A stretch of 64,000 nt of DNA from Granulicella sp. L60 (GCF_009765825.1 NZ_LMUR01000022.1:755101-819100); one strand, 5' to 3'. Numbered from the stretch's first letter, positions 1-10,800 are shown. Notes: generated by a model from the sequence alone, not told the origin. Program-made: numbers and translations.

Positions 1-923
1 TCGTTGGTGTCTGCTGTGATCTGAATACGTCCGAGAGCATCGTTCCACTTGCGACGAGACTGTAATTCGGCGCGTTCGAAGTTCCAGTCGCTGATCTCCG
101 CTGTGAAATTCTTCTTTGCTTCTTCAATACTGGTAAATGAAGTCCCAACCTTCGCCTGTATAACATCTCCAGGTTTTAGATCAAAGAAGATGTAGGCACC
201 CGGAGCGCCATCGGTAGACGTCTGGAAGCGGTTGCCATCGCGCTTCACATCCCCTGACCAGGTGCCGCCGACATGGAATGGCCGATCGAATTTGACGACA
301 AAGTATCCGCTGAATCCTGCCAGCTTTCCCCGTCCAGCGTAGAGACGTCGCACTGGATTCCTTCCACTGATCTCCTGACGGGTTTCATCGATCAATATGT
401 CACCGTCTCCGGGACGGGAGTTATTCTGAACCAGAATCCAGGACTTACCACCACGTTCGAAGCGGAAGCGCAGAAGCCCGCTTCGAACAGAGCCGGTCAT
501 GTCGACATGGATTCCGTAGTCTTTCAGATCGACAGAGTATGACGAGGGATGGAGCACTTCACTCTCCCGAAGAAAAGCTGATGAGCGTTCCTTCGGATCT
601 ACCTTGAGGGCGCCGCTTAGGGGCATCAGCGTGACACTTCCATAGTCCTGAGTGCAGGAGCCGGAGAGAAAGTGGCTTCCTCGAAAGCCCTGAATCCTAG
701 TATCGGCGGCATAGTAGGGAGCAACGCATTTTCTCTCCCCTTCGCGGGTCTGTGGCGTCCATTGCGTCATTCCGAAGGGTGCTCCTACTGCAGGAAACGT
801 CATGCCGGAGCCGTCGGTCCCTATAAGAGGGTTGACAGAGTTAGCTGCAGATTTTGTTTGAGCCGCACTGAACGCCGATATGAAAACTCCGAGAAGAAGA
901 CTGATACCGAGTGTTGCTTGCAT
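1..923 (-). CDS. GH92 family glycosidase (alpha-mannosidase-like), 3' part missing at window edge
   Basis: The leftward frame opens at the ATG at 923 and runs off the left edge, so only about 307 N-terminal residues are visible. A Sec signal (MQATLGISLLLGVFISAFSA) is followed by the GH92 N-terminal beta-sandwich signature: VNPLIGTDGSGMTFPAVGAP, GMTQWTP, then GFRGSHFLSGS and DYGSVTLMPLSG. GH92 enzymes are calcium-dependent exo-alpha-mannosidases; the catalytic (alpha/alpha)6 domain lies outside the window, so activity cannot be judged. It is the last visible gene of a leftward run with GH28, another GH92, two phosphoesterases and a TonB receptor, which suggests a periplasmic glycan-degradation role. 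Its sequence differs clearly from the GH92 at 2549-4906, so this is not a recent duplication. Confidence 0.85.
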   Translation of the reverse strand, partial: MQATLGISLLLGVFISAFSAAQTKSAANSVNPLIGTDGSGMTFPAVGAPFGMTQWTPQTREGERKCVAPYYAADTRIQGFRGSHFLSGSCTQDYGSVTLMPLSGALKVDPKERSSAFLRESEVLHPSSYSVDLKDYGIHVDMTGSVRSGLLRFRFERGGKSWILVQNNSRPGDGDILIDETRQEISGRNPVRRLYAGRGKLAGFSGYFVVKFDRPFHVGGTWSGDVKRDGNRFQTSTDGAPGAYIFFDLKPGDVIQAKVGTSFTSIEEAKKNFTAEISDWNFERAELQSRRKWNDALGRIQITADTN

Positions 924-999
924 TCGAGAGATTTCTCTATTTCTAAAAAGTGGTCTGCATTGTTAGTTTTTCGGGTTCTTCGAACACGAAGGGGAAGTC

Positions 1000-2427
1000 T
1001 TAGACGATTTTTACGGCAGGATCGCGCTCCGGGTGGGCCGCTTCGCCTCGGAACCCTTTCATCTCCAGGCCCACAACATTTTCAGCCTCTAGCGCGTAGC
1101 TGAAGTAGTCCTGGCGGCTTGTTCCCCAATGAGCCTTACAGGCTTTCAGGACAACGTTCTTTGCGTTCCGCATGGAGTAAGCGGGCGTCGTATGAGGTTC
1201 GAGACCCTGATCCCCATGCGCAGTGGGACGGTTATCGAACATGGCTCCGGGATATTTTGTCCAACGGTCGATGGTGATGTCGACATGGTCGAGCAGTACA
1301 TCCTCAATCAGGTTGTCCTTTGAGCCGTCGATACGCACGCTGTTTTCGGCCCGTGCAGTAAGATTGCGGATGCGAATGTCCCGAAGGCGGCCAACCTTCT
1401 CGCCATGCACGCGAGGTCTTACGCTAAGAGAGATTGCTTCTCCCCATCCCCACCATCGCGCTGCATGGTGTTCCGCCACAACTTCGATATCGCGGAACTC
1501 GATGTTCGAGATGTCTCCACCATGGCGATGCGTGATCGTGGGTCCTCGGCCGCTGGAGACAACCTTGCACCGCTCGAAGACTATGTTGGAGATATCGCCG
1601 AAGGTCTCCGTGCCAATCTTCAGACCGGCGTCCCTCGTCGTGACTCGGCAATCCTTCACTACGATATGCGCCGAAGTGCCGTAGCTGTCCAGATGCTCGC
1701 TCGTCTTGATGACGATTGCATCGTCCGCGCACACGATATCGCAGTTGCGAATCTCAACATGGCGGCAGCGATCGGGATCGATGCCGTCGCTGTTCGGCAC
1801 GTCCAGTAAATTCTGAATACGAATTGTGTCGATGAGTACTTGTTCGCAGCCGAGCATATATAGCCCCCACTGAGGAGCGTGGCCGAAGGAGATTCCGCTT
1901 ATTTCCAGATTGCGACATGCTTTGAGAGAAAACATCCGTGGACGAAAAGACCTTGGTTCCCATCGTTCATCCGCCTCGGAGTAAGTCGTCATAAACTTCA
2001 TGGCCTGGCCATCGATATGACCTGTCCCTGAGACTTTAAGTCCGACCGCCTGCTCCGCCATCAGGATTGCCGGAGCGTCCTGCGGATAATCCTTCGGATC
2101 TGTGCTCGCAATGAGTTGCGCATCGTCTGCCAGGTGGAGATCAATACCTCCCTTCAACGTCAGAGCCCCAGTTAGATATCTTCGCCCACCCCGTAGCAGG
2201 ACACGAGCGTTGGTTCCCGACGAGGCGGCGCTGTCGATCGTCCTTTGTATTGCCAGAGTGTCGAGCGTTACACCGTTGCCTGTCGCACCATAATCTCGAA
2301 CATCGAAGTCGCGAGCCGTCTTCCGGACGAAGAGGCCAGCGGCGGTGCCACTGATGCCCTGGAGGAAGTTTCTTCGAGTAACTGTCGACGTCGTCTCACA
2401 GCCTCTAATAAAGTGTTTTTCATCCAC
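1000..2427 (-). CDS. GH28 family (polygalacturonase-like) right-handed beta-helix hydrolase, Tat-exported
   Basis: A protein of about 475 residues. The N-terminus carries a twin-arginine signal (TRRNFLQG, then a hydrophobic stretch). The mature part starts with the pectinase signature FDVRDYGATGNGVTLDTLAI and contains the GH28 blocks NSDGIDPDRC, CADDAIVIKTS and DAGLKIGTETFGDISNI, with repeated beta-helix rungs of the form ISNIEFRDI. The classical GHG block appears as the DAGLKIGTET variant seen in divergent GH28 members, so the substrate may not be plain polygalacturonate. I chose the GTG at 2427 because GAGGA lies 8 nt before it; an in-frame GTG at 2442 has no comparable ribosome site. It sits between two GH92 genes, suggesting removal of uronic acid or another side sugar from the same glycan. 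Confidence 0.85.
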   Translation of the reverse strand: MDEKHFIRGCETTSTVTRRNFLQGISGTAAGLFVRKTARDFDVRDYGATGNGVTLDTLAIQRTIDSAASSGTNARVLLRGGRRYLTGALTLKGGIDLHLADDAQLIASTDPKDYPQDAPAILMAEQAVGLKVSGTGHIDGQAMKFMTTYSEADERWEPRSFRPRMFSLKACRNLEISGISFGHAPQWGLYMLGCEQVLIDTIRIQNLLDVPNSDGIDPDRCRHVEIRNCDIVCADDAIVIKTSEHLDSYGTSAHIVVKDCRVTTRDAGLKIGTETFGDISNIVFERCKVVSSGRGPTITHRHGGDISNIEFRDIEVVAEHHAARWWGWGEAISLSVRPRVHGEKVGRLRDIRIRNLTARAENSVRIDGSKDNLIEDVLLDHVDITIDRWTKYPGAMFDNRPTAHGDQGLEPHTTPAYSMRNAKNVVLKACKAHWGTSRQDYFSYALEAENVVGLEMKGFRGEAAHPERDPAVKIV

Positions 2428-2548
2428 GATGTGAGTCCTCACTCTTGCGGCAACTTATTGCGAATATGTACGTCGAGCCATATCTAATAGTTTGTGTTGT
2501 GGTCCTGCCTCTATATCCAAGAGAAGAGCGAAGATCTGGGCTGATATT

Positions 2549-4906
2549 TCAGTGATCGGTGGTCGTGACTTGTGCGGCGGAGCAGACAGGCAAAGCTGCG
2601 TCGCTCATGGAGGGCGGTGATGTTGCCTTGCCCCATTCCGATGGCGCTGATCCCATTGTGAGGACTAGTGTTGCTCCGTCTTTGATCTGATAGTGCCGGA
2701 ACCATGCGTTTGGAAGATCGACTCCATTGAGAGTGGCCGATTGCACATAGCGATTGAGGCCGTTGGCGTCCAAGTTCCTGGCGACGATTCGGAGCTTCCT
2801 GCCGTCTCCGAGAGCGAGCGATGCGTTGGGGATGCTCGGCGTACTGATGAGATAGACATCCTCGCCTGCGACTGGGAAGATGCCGAGCGTGGAGAAGATT
2901 AACCAGCTGGACATTGCGCCAGAGTCGTCGTTGCCAGGAATGCCGGCACGACTGTTGGTGAAGGCCTTTTCAAGCACCATATGTACGATATCTGCGGTCT
3001 TGTCCGGCCGCCCTGCATAGTTATAGAGCACAGGAAGAAGGAAGCTAGGCTCGTTGGTCACGTCGAAGTGGCCACGCAGGAAGGTCCAGTCGAGACGATG
3101 AACGAAAGCATCCTTGCCGCCAGCCATCTCGATGAGTCGCTTCATATCTTGCGGGGCATAGATCGAATAGGTCCAGATATCGCCCTCGTAGAAGAAGTCG
3201 GGCCAGGTACCGCGGACGACAAGGTACGGGGGAGCCCATGTGCCATTCGGATTGCGTGGACGCATGAAGCCTTTGAAGCCTTGTACTGTCATGTCCTTGT
3301 CCCAGAGATGCTCAAAGTTGTGCGCACGGCTGGAATACAGGGCGGCCTCCTTTGTCTTTCCCAGACCACACGCGACCTCGGAGATAGCGAAGTCGTCGTA
3401 GCTGTACTCCGCAGTGCGCGAGCCTGAGCGCTCATCGGCGAGCGTGACGAAGCCTTTCTCGTTGTAGTCCTTGAGACCTCCTCGGCCCTCCTTCTGTGCA
3501 TCGGCGGGAGGCACCTCGGCATCGTGCACCATCGCGGCGAAGGCGGTCTGATAGTCGATGCCCTTGAGTCCCTTGAGGTAAGCGTCAGCAACGACAACGT
3601 TGGCGTTAGAGCCGCCCTGGGTGCGGCCGTTGTCGTTGCCGCTGCGTGCATCGGGCATATATCCGGTGTGACGGTATATGTCGATTAGCGAGCGGATGAT
3701 GTCACGCTGACGATCAGGTGAGATCAGTGTGAGCAGCGGGCTGGAGGTGCGAAATGTATCCCAGATGCAGTAGAAGTCGTCATAGTATGGTTCCGACGAC
3801 TTCCAGTCCGGGTTCTCGCCGGTGCGATCGGTGGGCATCAGCATGACGTGATAGATCGCAGTGTAGAGCTGACGGCGTTGCGAATCGGTCTCGCCGATCA
3901 TGTTCAATTTTGCGAGCTGTGTGTTCCAGAGCGCGGTAGCAGCGGCGTGAATGGCCTCGAAGCTCCACGCGGGAACTTCCTGCTGGACGTTCTGCTTCGC
4001 CTGCTCGGCGCTGATGAACGAGATGCCGACCTTGGCCTGGATGGCCTGGTTTGCTTTCGTGGTGAAGTCGAAGGAAGCACCGATCGGCGTGTCCGGGCCA
4101 ACGGTGGCATCCTTTGCATCGGTCAGAGAGCTTCCGGTCCACGTTCGCATCGCTTTGGCGGGCGTGTCGAGCACCATGTAGTAGAAGACTTTGTACTCAC
4201 CTCCTCTGTTCCAGCCGCCGGTGAATCGAGCTACTCCCTGAGCTTCGTGGTTCGATGTGAGGTGGATCTCCGCGCCAAGAAACTTCTGCGCCTGCCAGTC
4301 CGTTCCAAGGCCGAGTGCGTAGGCAATGTTGATAGTGATATGCGTCTGCTGCGAGGTGGGGAAAGTGTACCGATGGAAGCCGACGCGACGACTGCTGGTC
4401 AGCTCTGCTTTGACCTGATAGCGGGTAAGAGTCGCTGCGTAGTAGCCGACTTTGGCGACCTCTTCGGTTCGCGGAGATTTGATATCGTTCAGGTCGAGCG
4501 GGCCGGTGACGGGAGTTACGAGGATGTTGCCGTATTTGCCCTGGGCTCCGCTGAGATGAAGATGAGAGAAGCCAAGGCTGGAGCCAGTGCTCGAATAACC
4601 GAAGCCGGAGCGGCGTCCGTCGAAGGTCTCCATATCAGGGCCTAATTTAACGAGCCCATAGGGGATCGCAGAGCCGACAAAGGTATTGCCGCCCCAGTCC
4701 ACGCCGATGAAGGGATCGACGTTGCGTGTGTAGTCCCTTTCGGGCTGGACGCTGGCTCCGAAGAGCGGTGCCGTAATAATAGAAAGCGTCGTGCACGCAT
4801 AGAGGATGAAGCAAGCGAGGCGAACGATGCGGAGTCTGGTCGGGTACTGGAAAGTGAGTGTCACGTGGTCGTCTTCTTCCTCGTCAGACAAAGTTACGTT
4901 CGTCAA
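2549..4906 (-). CDS. GH92 family alpha-mannosidase, exported
   Basis: A full-length GH92 protein of about 785 residues, the usual family size. An N-terminal hydrophobic segment near residues 28-48 serves as signal or anchor. Then come YTRNVDPFIGVDWGGNTFVG, the tryptophan-rich (alpha/alpha)6 domain with YDDFYCIWDTFRTSSPL, the acid/calcium region TNEPSFLLPVLYNYAGRPD and the C-terminal GIPGNDDSGAMSSWLIFSTL. GH92 enzymes remove alpha-linked mannose one residue at a time with inversion. In many members NEPS is followed by histidines; here it is NEPSFLL, so linkage specificity may differ. The frame opens with TTG at 4906, preceded by GGAG at good spacing; a GTG at 4864 behind GAGGAAG is a second possibility and would give a more normal signal peptide. 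It lies downstream of the PI-PLC-like gene in the same run. Confidence 0.92.
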   Translation of the reverse strand: MTNVTLSDEEEDDHVTLTFQYPTRLRIVRLACFILYACTTLSIITAPLFGASVQPERDYTRNVDPFIGVDWGGNTFVGSAIPYGLVKLGPDMETFDGRRSGFGYSSTGSSLGFSHLHLSGAQGKYGNILVTPVTGPLDLNDIKSPRTEEVAKVGYYAATLTRYQVKAELTSSRRVGFHRYTFPTSQQTHITINIAYALGLGTDWQAQKFLGAEIHLTSNHEAQGVARFTGGWNRGGEYKVFYYMVLDTPAKAMRTWTGSSLTDAKDATVGPDTPIGASFDFTTKANQAIQAKVGISFISAEQAKQNVQQEVPAWSFEAIHAAATALWNTQLAKLNMIGETDSQRRQLYTAIYHVMLMPTDRTGENPDWKSSEPYYDDFYCIWDTFRTSSPLLTLISPDRQRDIIRSLIDIYRHTGYMPDARSGNDNGRTQGGSNANVVVADAYLKGLKGIDYQTAFAAMVHDAEVPPADAQKEGRGGLKDYNEKGFVTLADERSGSRTAEYSYDDFAISEVACGLGKTKEAALYSSRAHNFEHLWDKDMTVQGFKGFMRPRNPNGTWAPPYLVVRGTWPDFFYEGDIWTYSIYAPQDMKRLIEMAGGKDAFVHRLDWTFLRGHFDVTNEPSFLLPVLYNYAGRPDKTADIVHMVLEKAFTNSRAGIPGNDDSGAMSSWLIFSTLGIFPVAGEDVYLISTPSIPNASLALGDGRKLRIVARNLDANGLNRYVQSATLNGVDLPNAWFRHYQIKDGATLVLTMGSAPSEWGKATSPPSMSDAALPVCSAAQVTTTDH

Positions 4907-4966
4907 AAGGATCTCCGTTCGTTGATGGGTGCCAGAAGTATGTTTTTAGATTTCGCTGAACGGTGT

Positions 4967-6139
4967 TTACTTTGTGGGGGTCGGTTCCAGCAATGCATCG
5001 ATACAGCCTGGAGGTGCGATCACCGGATTACAACGAGCGGCGAGATTGTGCGGCAGGCCGACGAAAAATCCCGTCCACTTCGATGGTTCTGACGAGGGAT
5101 AGTCGGTACTCAACATTTGCGCCCCACTCGACAGCGCAAGTTCGGCGCGGGTGCGATCATTGCTGCGCGCCTCCTCGGTTCCATCGTCTGTGCGGGTTCG
5201 TATCAGGTATCCCTGTTTCGCGAGAGCATCGATCTCTTCTTTCGTCCCACTGTTCTCTTCGGTGAAGGCTGCGTCCGGAGCGCCCGGAGTGGCATTTGTG
5301 AAGATCGCACGGCCGCGAAGCGAGGGATGACCTTCGGTGTAGATCGCTTCTACCGGACGCTGGTCCATTAGGAAGATCACCTTTCCGCGGGACTGCGCCA
5401 GGGTGGGCCAGCCACCGGCCTTTTTATCGGTAGAGCCTTTCCCGCTGGACTGAATGGCCTCGAAGAGCGTCGCATAGCTGCCTCGAACCTGGTCTGGAGT
5501 AATCATCTCTGTCGGAGAGAAGACGGAGCGTATCTCGGCGTCGAGCGCGTCAAAGGTCGCAGAGGTAAATTGTTCCGGGCCATTCGGAGAGGCCGGTGTT
5601 CCCGGACGACTCTGTTTGGTTTCAACCAGAATGAAGATCGGCACGTGCTGTGGGTGCTGCATGGACCAGCTTCGGATCGTCGCGAGGCAGGCGATGAAGG
5701 TGTGGCAGGAGCTGCGCTGATCGACGTTCAGGACATGCATCACCTTGAATCCGGGCTTATCCATCTCATGGCTTGGATCGAAGTCCGGATCAGCGGGCAG
5801 TCCCGCAGCGGCGACCTTGTCGACGATCGCTGGGTGAGAGTAGCGACCCCCCTTGGAATCGGCATAGACGTCGATCTCGAGCTGGCGAACACCTCCGGAT
5901 AGTTGATCGCCCAGCGGTGCATGAGCATAGTCGAGTGCGCGCATCGCTTTCGGATTTTGCTGCTCGATCAACTTGCGCTCACTGGGCGCGATGCCTGTGT
6001 GATAGCTGTTGTGGCTTCCGATGACCTGGATCTCGTTAATACGGATGGACTGGTCCTGCTTGACTGCGGAAGTCTGTTGTGCCGCGGCACATAGGGGGAA
6101 CAGGATAATTGTTGGAAGTATGGCGAGGAGGTTCCGCAT
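4967..6139 (-). CDS. Ca2+-dependent phosphatidylinositol phospholipase C-like phosphodiesterase, secreted
   Basis: A 390-residue protein with a Sec signal (MRNLLAILPTIILFPLCAAA). The mature part opens with INEIQVIGSHNSYHTG, the first catalytic-histidine block of the PI-PLC-like phosphodiesterase fold, followed by GVRQLEIDVYAD with the acidic metal-binding and second histidine region. Later VPIFILVETK and GKVIFLMDQRP give further TIM-barrel strands. The family (PI-PLC, Ca2+-dependent, bacterial type) cleaves phosphodiester bonds of inositol phospholipids or related glycerophosphodiesters. The next upstream gene encodes an unrelated phosphoesterase and the next downstream gene a GH92 mannosidase, so a mannosylated inositol-phosphate lipid or a GPI-type anchor is an attractive substrate; that part is inference from neighbours only. 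Confidence 0.8.
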   Translation of the reverse strand: MRNLLAILPTIILFPLCAAAQQTSAVKQDQSIRINEIQVIGSHNSYHTGIAPSERKLIEQQNPKAMRALDYAHAPLGDQLSGGVRQLEIDVYADSKGGRYSHPAIVDKVAAAGLPADPDFDPSHEMDKPGFKVMHVLNVDQRSSCHTFIACLATIRSWSMQHPQHVPIFILVETKQSRPGTPASPNGPEQFTSATFDALDAEIRSVFSPTEMITPDQVRGSYATLFEAIQSSGKGSTDKKAGGWPTLAQSRGKVIFLMDQRPVEAIYTEGHPSLRGRAIFTNATPGAPDAAFTEENSGTKEEIDALAKQGYLIRTRTDDGTEEARSNDRTRAELALSSGAQMLSTDYPSSEPSKWTGFFVGLPHNLAARCNPVIAPPGCIDALLEPTPTK

Positions 6140-6216
6140 ATCAGGTAGCCTTTGTCTCTCTGGATAAGTGTTTGGTGAACAGCGTGACGGTGAAATTGAA
6201 GCGACATTTCATTTAC

Positions 6217-7683
6217 CTACGAGATGCGTCTGCGAGTACCTTTCTCCTGCTTCGGTTGCTGCTGATCAGTAACTGGGAGTTCGGCGGCCGGAAGATTGTT
6301 GACTGCATACTTCGCCAGGCGCAGCTCACCAGTGGTGTCAGGCAGCATCGGAGGTTGAGCGGCCGCATGGTTGAAACGAAAGGCCGAGGTTAGGTCGCCG
6401 AAGGTCTGCCTCCTCCAGTCACTGATGTTCGTCTCCCGAACGCCAGTGAATTTCTCCAGAAACTGGAGCACTGATGTATGGTCGAATGGCTGGCTGCATA
6501 CCCAACCTCCTGCCGTCCATGGCGAAATGAGAATGCAGGGAACACGAAAGCCGGCACCGATGGGAAGTCCGTCGATAAACTCCTGAGCGGTACCGGGTGG
6601 GGGAACAGGAGGCGGCACATGATCGAAGATGCCATCGTTCTCGTCGTAGTTGAGGATGAATGCTGTCTTCGCCCAAACGTCAGGATTGGACGCTATCGCA
6701 TCGAGCTTGCTGGCAATAAAGGCTGCGCCCTCCGCAGGCGTGTAATCCGGATGTTCCGACTGAATTGCAGTGGGGAAGAGCCAGGATACCGCAGGCAATT
6801 TATCATGGATCGCATCGTACTCAAACTGACCTTCGGAGGACACCGTCATCCCTTTGGTGTAGAGCGGCGAACTCTTTGGAGCGTGGATGAAGTTTCTGAA
6901 GCTGAGCAGCCGGTTATAGATGTGGCCTTCCTGATGTGAGTAAGCTTTCCAGGAGATTCCAGCTTCCTCCAGCCGCTCAGCGTAGGTGGTCCAAGCAAAA
7001 CCTTCCTCTGGCCAGTTGTTGTGCGTCATTGGTCCGCCGTGCTGTCCATCCGGGTCTACCGTTCCTGTCAGCCAGTACATGCGGTTCGGTCCGGTAGGAC
7101 CCATCATTGAACAGTGATAGTCATCACAGATCGTAAATGCATCGGCTAGGGCGAAATGGAACGGGATGTCCTCCCGCTTGTAGTAGCTCATCGTGTACGG
7201 CCCATGCTCGCCATCCGCTTTGCGATGGGCAGGCACCCAGTTATCCATGCGTCCGCCGTCCCATGCCTCATGCTGTACGGCCCATCCATGGCTAGTAGAA
7301 GGAATCTTCTGTGCGCTGCTTACACGAGTATTCAGGTGGAACGGCAACAGGTAGCCGTTCGGATTTTGAGTATCGGGCTGATGAAAGACCGACTTCCCGT
7401 GAGGAAGCGTCAGTGCGTGCGGATCGTCGAATCCGCGAACACCTGCCAAAGTTCCGAAATAATGATCGAAGGAACGATTTTCCTGCATCAGCATCACGAC
7501 ATGCTTGATGTCGCGCATGGTGCCGTGTCTCGGTTGACCCTGCGCCAGCATACGCTGCACGTTCGGAGGCATAAGCGTCTCGGCAGCGGCGGCAATCGCA
7601 AGCCCCGTTGCGCTCTTCAGGAGTCGACGGCGGGTGAACTTCGCCATGGGAACAGATGGGTCAAGTTGAAGTTCAGATTTCAT
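6217..7683 (-). CDS. Phosphoesterase of the phospholipase C / AcpA family, Tat-exported
   Basis: A protein of about 488 residues. The twin-arginine signal is FTRRRLLKSATGLAIAAAAE. The catalytic core has IKHVVMLMQENRSFDHYFGT, the hallmark of the bacterial phospholipase C/acid phosphatase AcpA family, followed by MMGPTGPNRMYWLTGT, ILNYDENDGIFDHVPPP and RVPCILISPWTAGGWV, which carry the other metal and nucleophile positions. The enzymes hydrolyse phosphodiesters or phosphomonoesters of phospholipids in the periplasm or outside the cell. The frame begins at 7683; an internal ATG at 7647 directly before the Tat motif is a plausible alternative, and neither has a strong ribosome site. It follows the TonB receptor after a 124-nt gap that holds a long hairpin. 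Confidence 0.88.
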   Translation of the reverse strand: MKSELQLDPSVPMAKFTRRRLLKSATGLAIAAAAETLMPPNVQRMLAQGQPRHGTMRDIKHVVMLMQENRSFDHYFGTLAGVRGFDDPHALTLPHGKSVFHQPDTQNPNGYLLPFHLNTRVSSAQKIPSTSHGWAVQHEAWDGGRMDNWVPAHRKADGEHGPYTMSYYKREDIPFHFALADAFTICDDYHCSMMGPTGPNRMYWLTGTVDPDGQHGGPMTHNNWPEEGFAWTTYAERLEEAGISWKAYSHQEGHIYNRLLSFRNFIHAPKSSPLYTKGMTVSSEGQFEYDAIHDKLPAVSWLFPTAIQSEHPDYTPAEGAAFIASKLDAIASNPDVWAKTAFILNYDENDGIFDHVPPPVPPPGTAQEFIDGLPIGAGFRVPCILISPWTAGGWVCSQPFDHTSVLQFLEKFTGVRETNISDWRRQTFGDLTSAFRFNHAAAQPPMLPDTTGELRLAKYAVNNLPAAELPVTDQQQPKQEKGTRRRIS

Positions 7684-7737
7684 AGACGGATGGAACTCCA
7701 GGCGAAAGGCCGAGATTGAGGTGATAGATAAATCGAT

Positions 7738-7784
7738 GCTGTCCGACTGTCAGAACCGTACTCAGGATCTGACAGTCGGACAGC
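7738..7784. other. Intercistronic hairpin, 16-bp perfect stem
   Basis: CTGTCCGACTGTCAG at 7739-7753 is matched exactly by CTGACAGTCGGACAG at 7769-7783, and the G/C pair 7738/7784 extends the stem to 16 bp around a 15-nt loop. It lies between the stop of the TonB receptor and the start of the phosphoesterase gene. No T-run follows on the minus strand, so it is a poor intrinsic terminator; RNA stabilisation or partial termination that sets receptor above enzyme expression is more likely. Confidence 0.75.
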
Positions 7785-7807
7785 CCGATGTTCTTGCGAT
7801 GCCTTCG

Positions 7808-10800
7808 TTAGAAGTTGAATTTGGCGGCGAACTCGATCGTGCGACTTTCGTTGACCACGGACGAGACGACACCAAAGGAAGCCGGGTTGGTGATGGCCGA
7901 ACTTGGAACTCCGAAGTTCGGATGATTGGCTATGTTGAACACCTCGCCCCGCAGCTGCAGCTTGTAGCGTTCGCCAATGGCAGTGTTCTTTTCCAGATTC
8001 ATGTCCCAGTTCTGGTAGTTTGGCCCACGGAGCATGTCGTAGCCAGAGTTACCGAAGACATAAGGAGCTGGGGCCGCGAACGCTGCCGGATTGAACCACT
8101 CTGCGTTGGTCTTATGCGATGGATATATCGGTACGCCTGGAACGCGGTCTGCACGACCCGTAGCGCCGTATACCTGACTGCCAGGCGCGGTATAGGTGAC
8201 GGAGAACGGCTGCCCAGTCTGGAAAGAGGTGAGACCAGCCAACTGCCATCCACTGATGAGTTTGTTTGTGAACGCACCTACACTACCGAGCAGCATTTTG
8301 TCGTGGCCGAACGGAAGCTCGTACGCGTAGCTGACCTCGAGTGTCTGGGGCGTGATGCTGGAGATGGGGCCGTAAGAGTCGCCGATCTTTGTCGGGTCCT
8401 GGTGGTTTTCGATTCCCAGGACGCGAATCCATTGGTACTCGGCATTCACCATCAAGCCGTGTCTGTATTGTTTGTGCAGACCCACTTGTAGCGAATTGGC
8501 AGTCGTGTGGTAGAGGGGATCAAATGCATCCGTGATCGTCGAGAAAGGTTGAAACGGCCTACGCGACTGCTCCACGGTCATTCCCGGCGCTGCATAGTTG
8601 ATGTCGGGTTCTGTGTTGCCGGTGCCGCCGTGGTTGTTCTGATGGATGGTGCGCTGACCGACGTAACCGATGCGCAGATCGATGGAGTCGGGCAGTTGCT
8701 GCTCGAGCGCGAGGTTGTACTGCTCGGTGTAAGGCGTAATCGGTTTATGCTGAGCGATCGTCGTGGGATTGGCTGCAACGGAGGGATTTGCAGCGAAGGG
8801 GTCGTTCATCGTAAGGGTCGGCGACGTGCTGTTTGTATACGAGAGACTGCTGACAAACGGCAGGTTGCTGAAACCACCGTCAACATAGGAAGAGGGAAGC
8901 AGATTGTAGTACTGACCTACAGCGCCGCGGATTACTGTCTTCGGCTGAAGTTGATAGGCGAAGCCGAAGCGTGGCGCGATATTCGTCGTTGGTTGGCCGA
9001 GGTAGGCGAACATGCTGGTCGGCAAGCCCACCGCTGGCGCAAGAACCGTATCCGGAATGTAGACAGCGTTACTTCCAGCCGGGTACGCTTTCGCGAAGAC
9101 GACAACTTTGCCGATGCTGGGCACGAAGAGCGATTCCGTACCATATGGGTTGTCGTGGAAACGTTGCAGATCATACCGAATGCCGTAGTTGATCGTCAGC
9201 TTTGGCACCGGCTTCCAGTCATCCTGGATGTAGAAGCCATACTGACTCGTATTGAAGCGCACTACGTAGTCGTGTGGAGTTGCGTTGGCAGTGGTATTCG
9301 GATAACCCAAGAGGAAGTCGGCGTATGCGATGCCGGAGTACCGCCCTGTGAATGTGAAAGCACCATGCGATTGCGAACTGTCTTGCCAGGAATCGTTATA
9401 CAGATAGGAGACACCAGCCTTGATTGTGTGCCTAGGTAAGACCTTGGTCATTGCGGTATTGCCTTGATAGGTCTGTTCGAGGTTCTTGGAGCCAGCCTCC
9501 GAGAAGGCAGTGATGTTAGTGATCGTCAGTGACGGCGCACCTTCGAGCAGCTGTGTACCCAGCCCCGGGATGATCGCCGAGAAATCCGTCTTGTAGTTCT
9601 GTGCGTCGCGGTATAGCGGAAGGTGGAGGTATGAGACATAGCTGTCGAGCAGCAGGGTGGGTGAGAACGTGTGGGTCCAGCCGGCTACAAAGATATCGTT
9701 GTGTTCACCGTCGCGCGCTACACCACCAGCGAGGCTGGATCCACTACCTTGGGTTGCTACGTCTGCAAATGGCCCATAGTAAGCGCGGAGCCACGTTCCT
9801 CGAATCTGATCGCGATCGCTGAGCTTATGATCGAGCCGCAAATTGAAGCGCGTAACTTCCGTGGTGTGTGGAACCAGTTCGAAGGTATTGACGCCAGTGG
9901 TCTGCGTCGTCGACTGAGGAAGAAGCAGGTTTTGCAGTTGAACGTCCACTGGATTGAATGGAACATTGATCTTGTTTCCGGGGAACGGCTTCCCGGTCAG
10001 TGGATTGACGATGACTGTGTTCGGTGCCGAGGCGGTGGCGCAACTGCCTCCGGCGAGAAAGCAGCTGAAATCGCCGTTGCGCTCGGCCGTTGTGGGCTGG
10101 GTGCTGGTAAGCGGATTGGATTGGGTGAGATGGAACCCTTCGTAGCTGGCAAAGAAAAAAGATCGGTCTTTGCCGTTATACAAGTGAGGAATATAGATAG
10201 GCCCGCTAAGGTTTCCGCCATACTCGTTGCGCTGGTAGGGTGGTCGTACTGGGGCGGCCGAAGCTGCTCCGAAGAAGTAGGGCTTTGCTCCTGTCCCGCG
10301 GCTCCTGTTGAACTCGAGCCCTTCGCCATGCAACGCATTGCCTCCGCTGGCGCTTACGATGATGACCTGGTTCGGCTGGTTGAACTCTGCGGCAGCGCCT
10401 TGGGTAATAACCTTGAACTCGGCCAGCGCGTCAAGCGGCGGCACCTCGCCTTCACCGCGCTGTAGTTCAACCTCCTCATTGGTAACGCCGTCGAGAGTAA
10501 AGCCGACATCTCCATAGGAGTTGCGCTGGTTGGTACCGAAGGCGAGTGTCACGCCGCGGACGGGCACCTGATCCTGGGCGGCGACGTCCTGCACGCCGGG
10601 GACAAGATTGATGAGGCCGAGAATGCTTACGTGGCCGTTCAACGGAGTGTTCTGGATGGTGGCACTGTCGACTACCAATCCGACCGAGGAAGTTTCGGTC
10701 TGGATGACCGGATCTTCCCCTGTCACGTTCACAGTCTGCTGGTCCGAACCGATAGTTAGCTGAGCATCGATCTTCGCCACCTGATCGATCGCAAGCGTGA

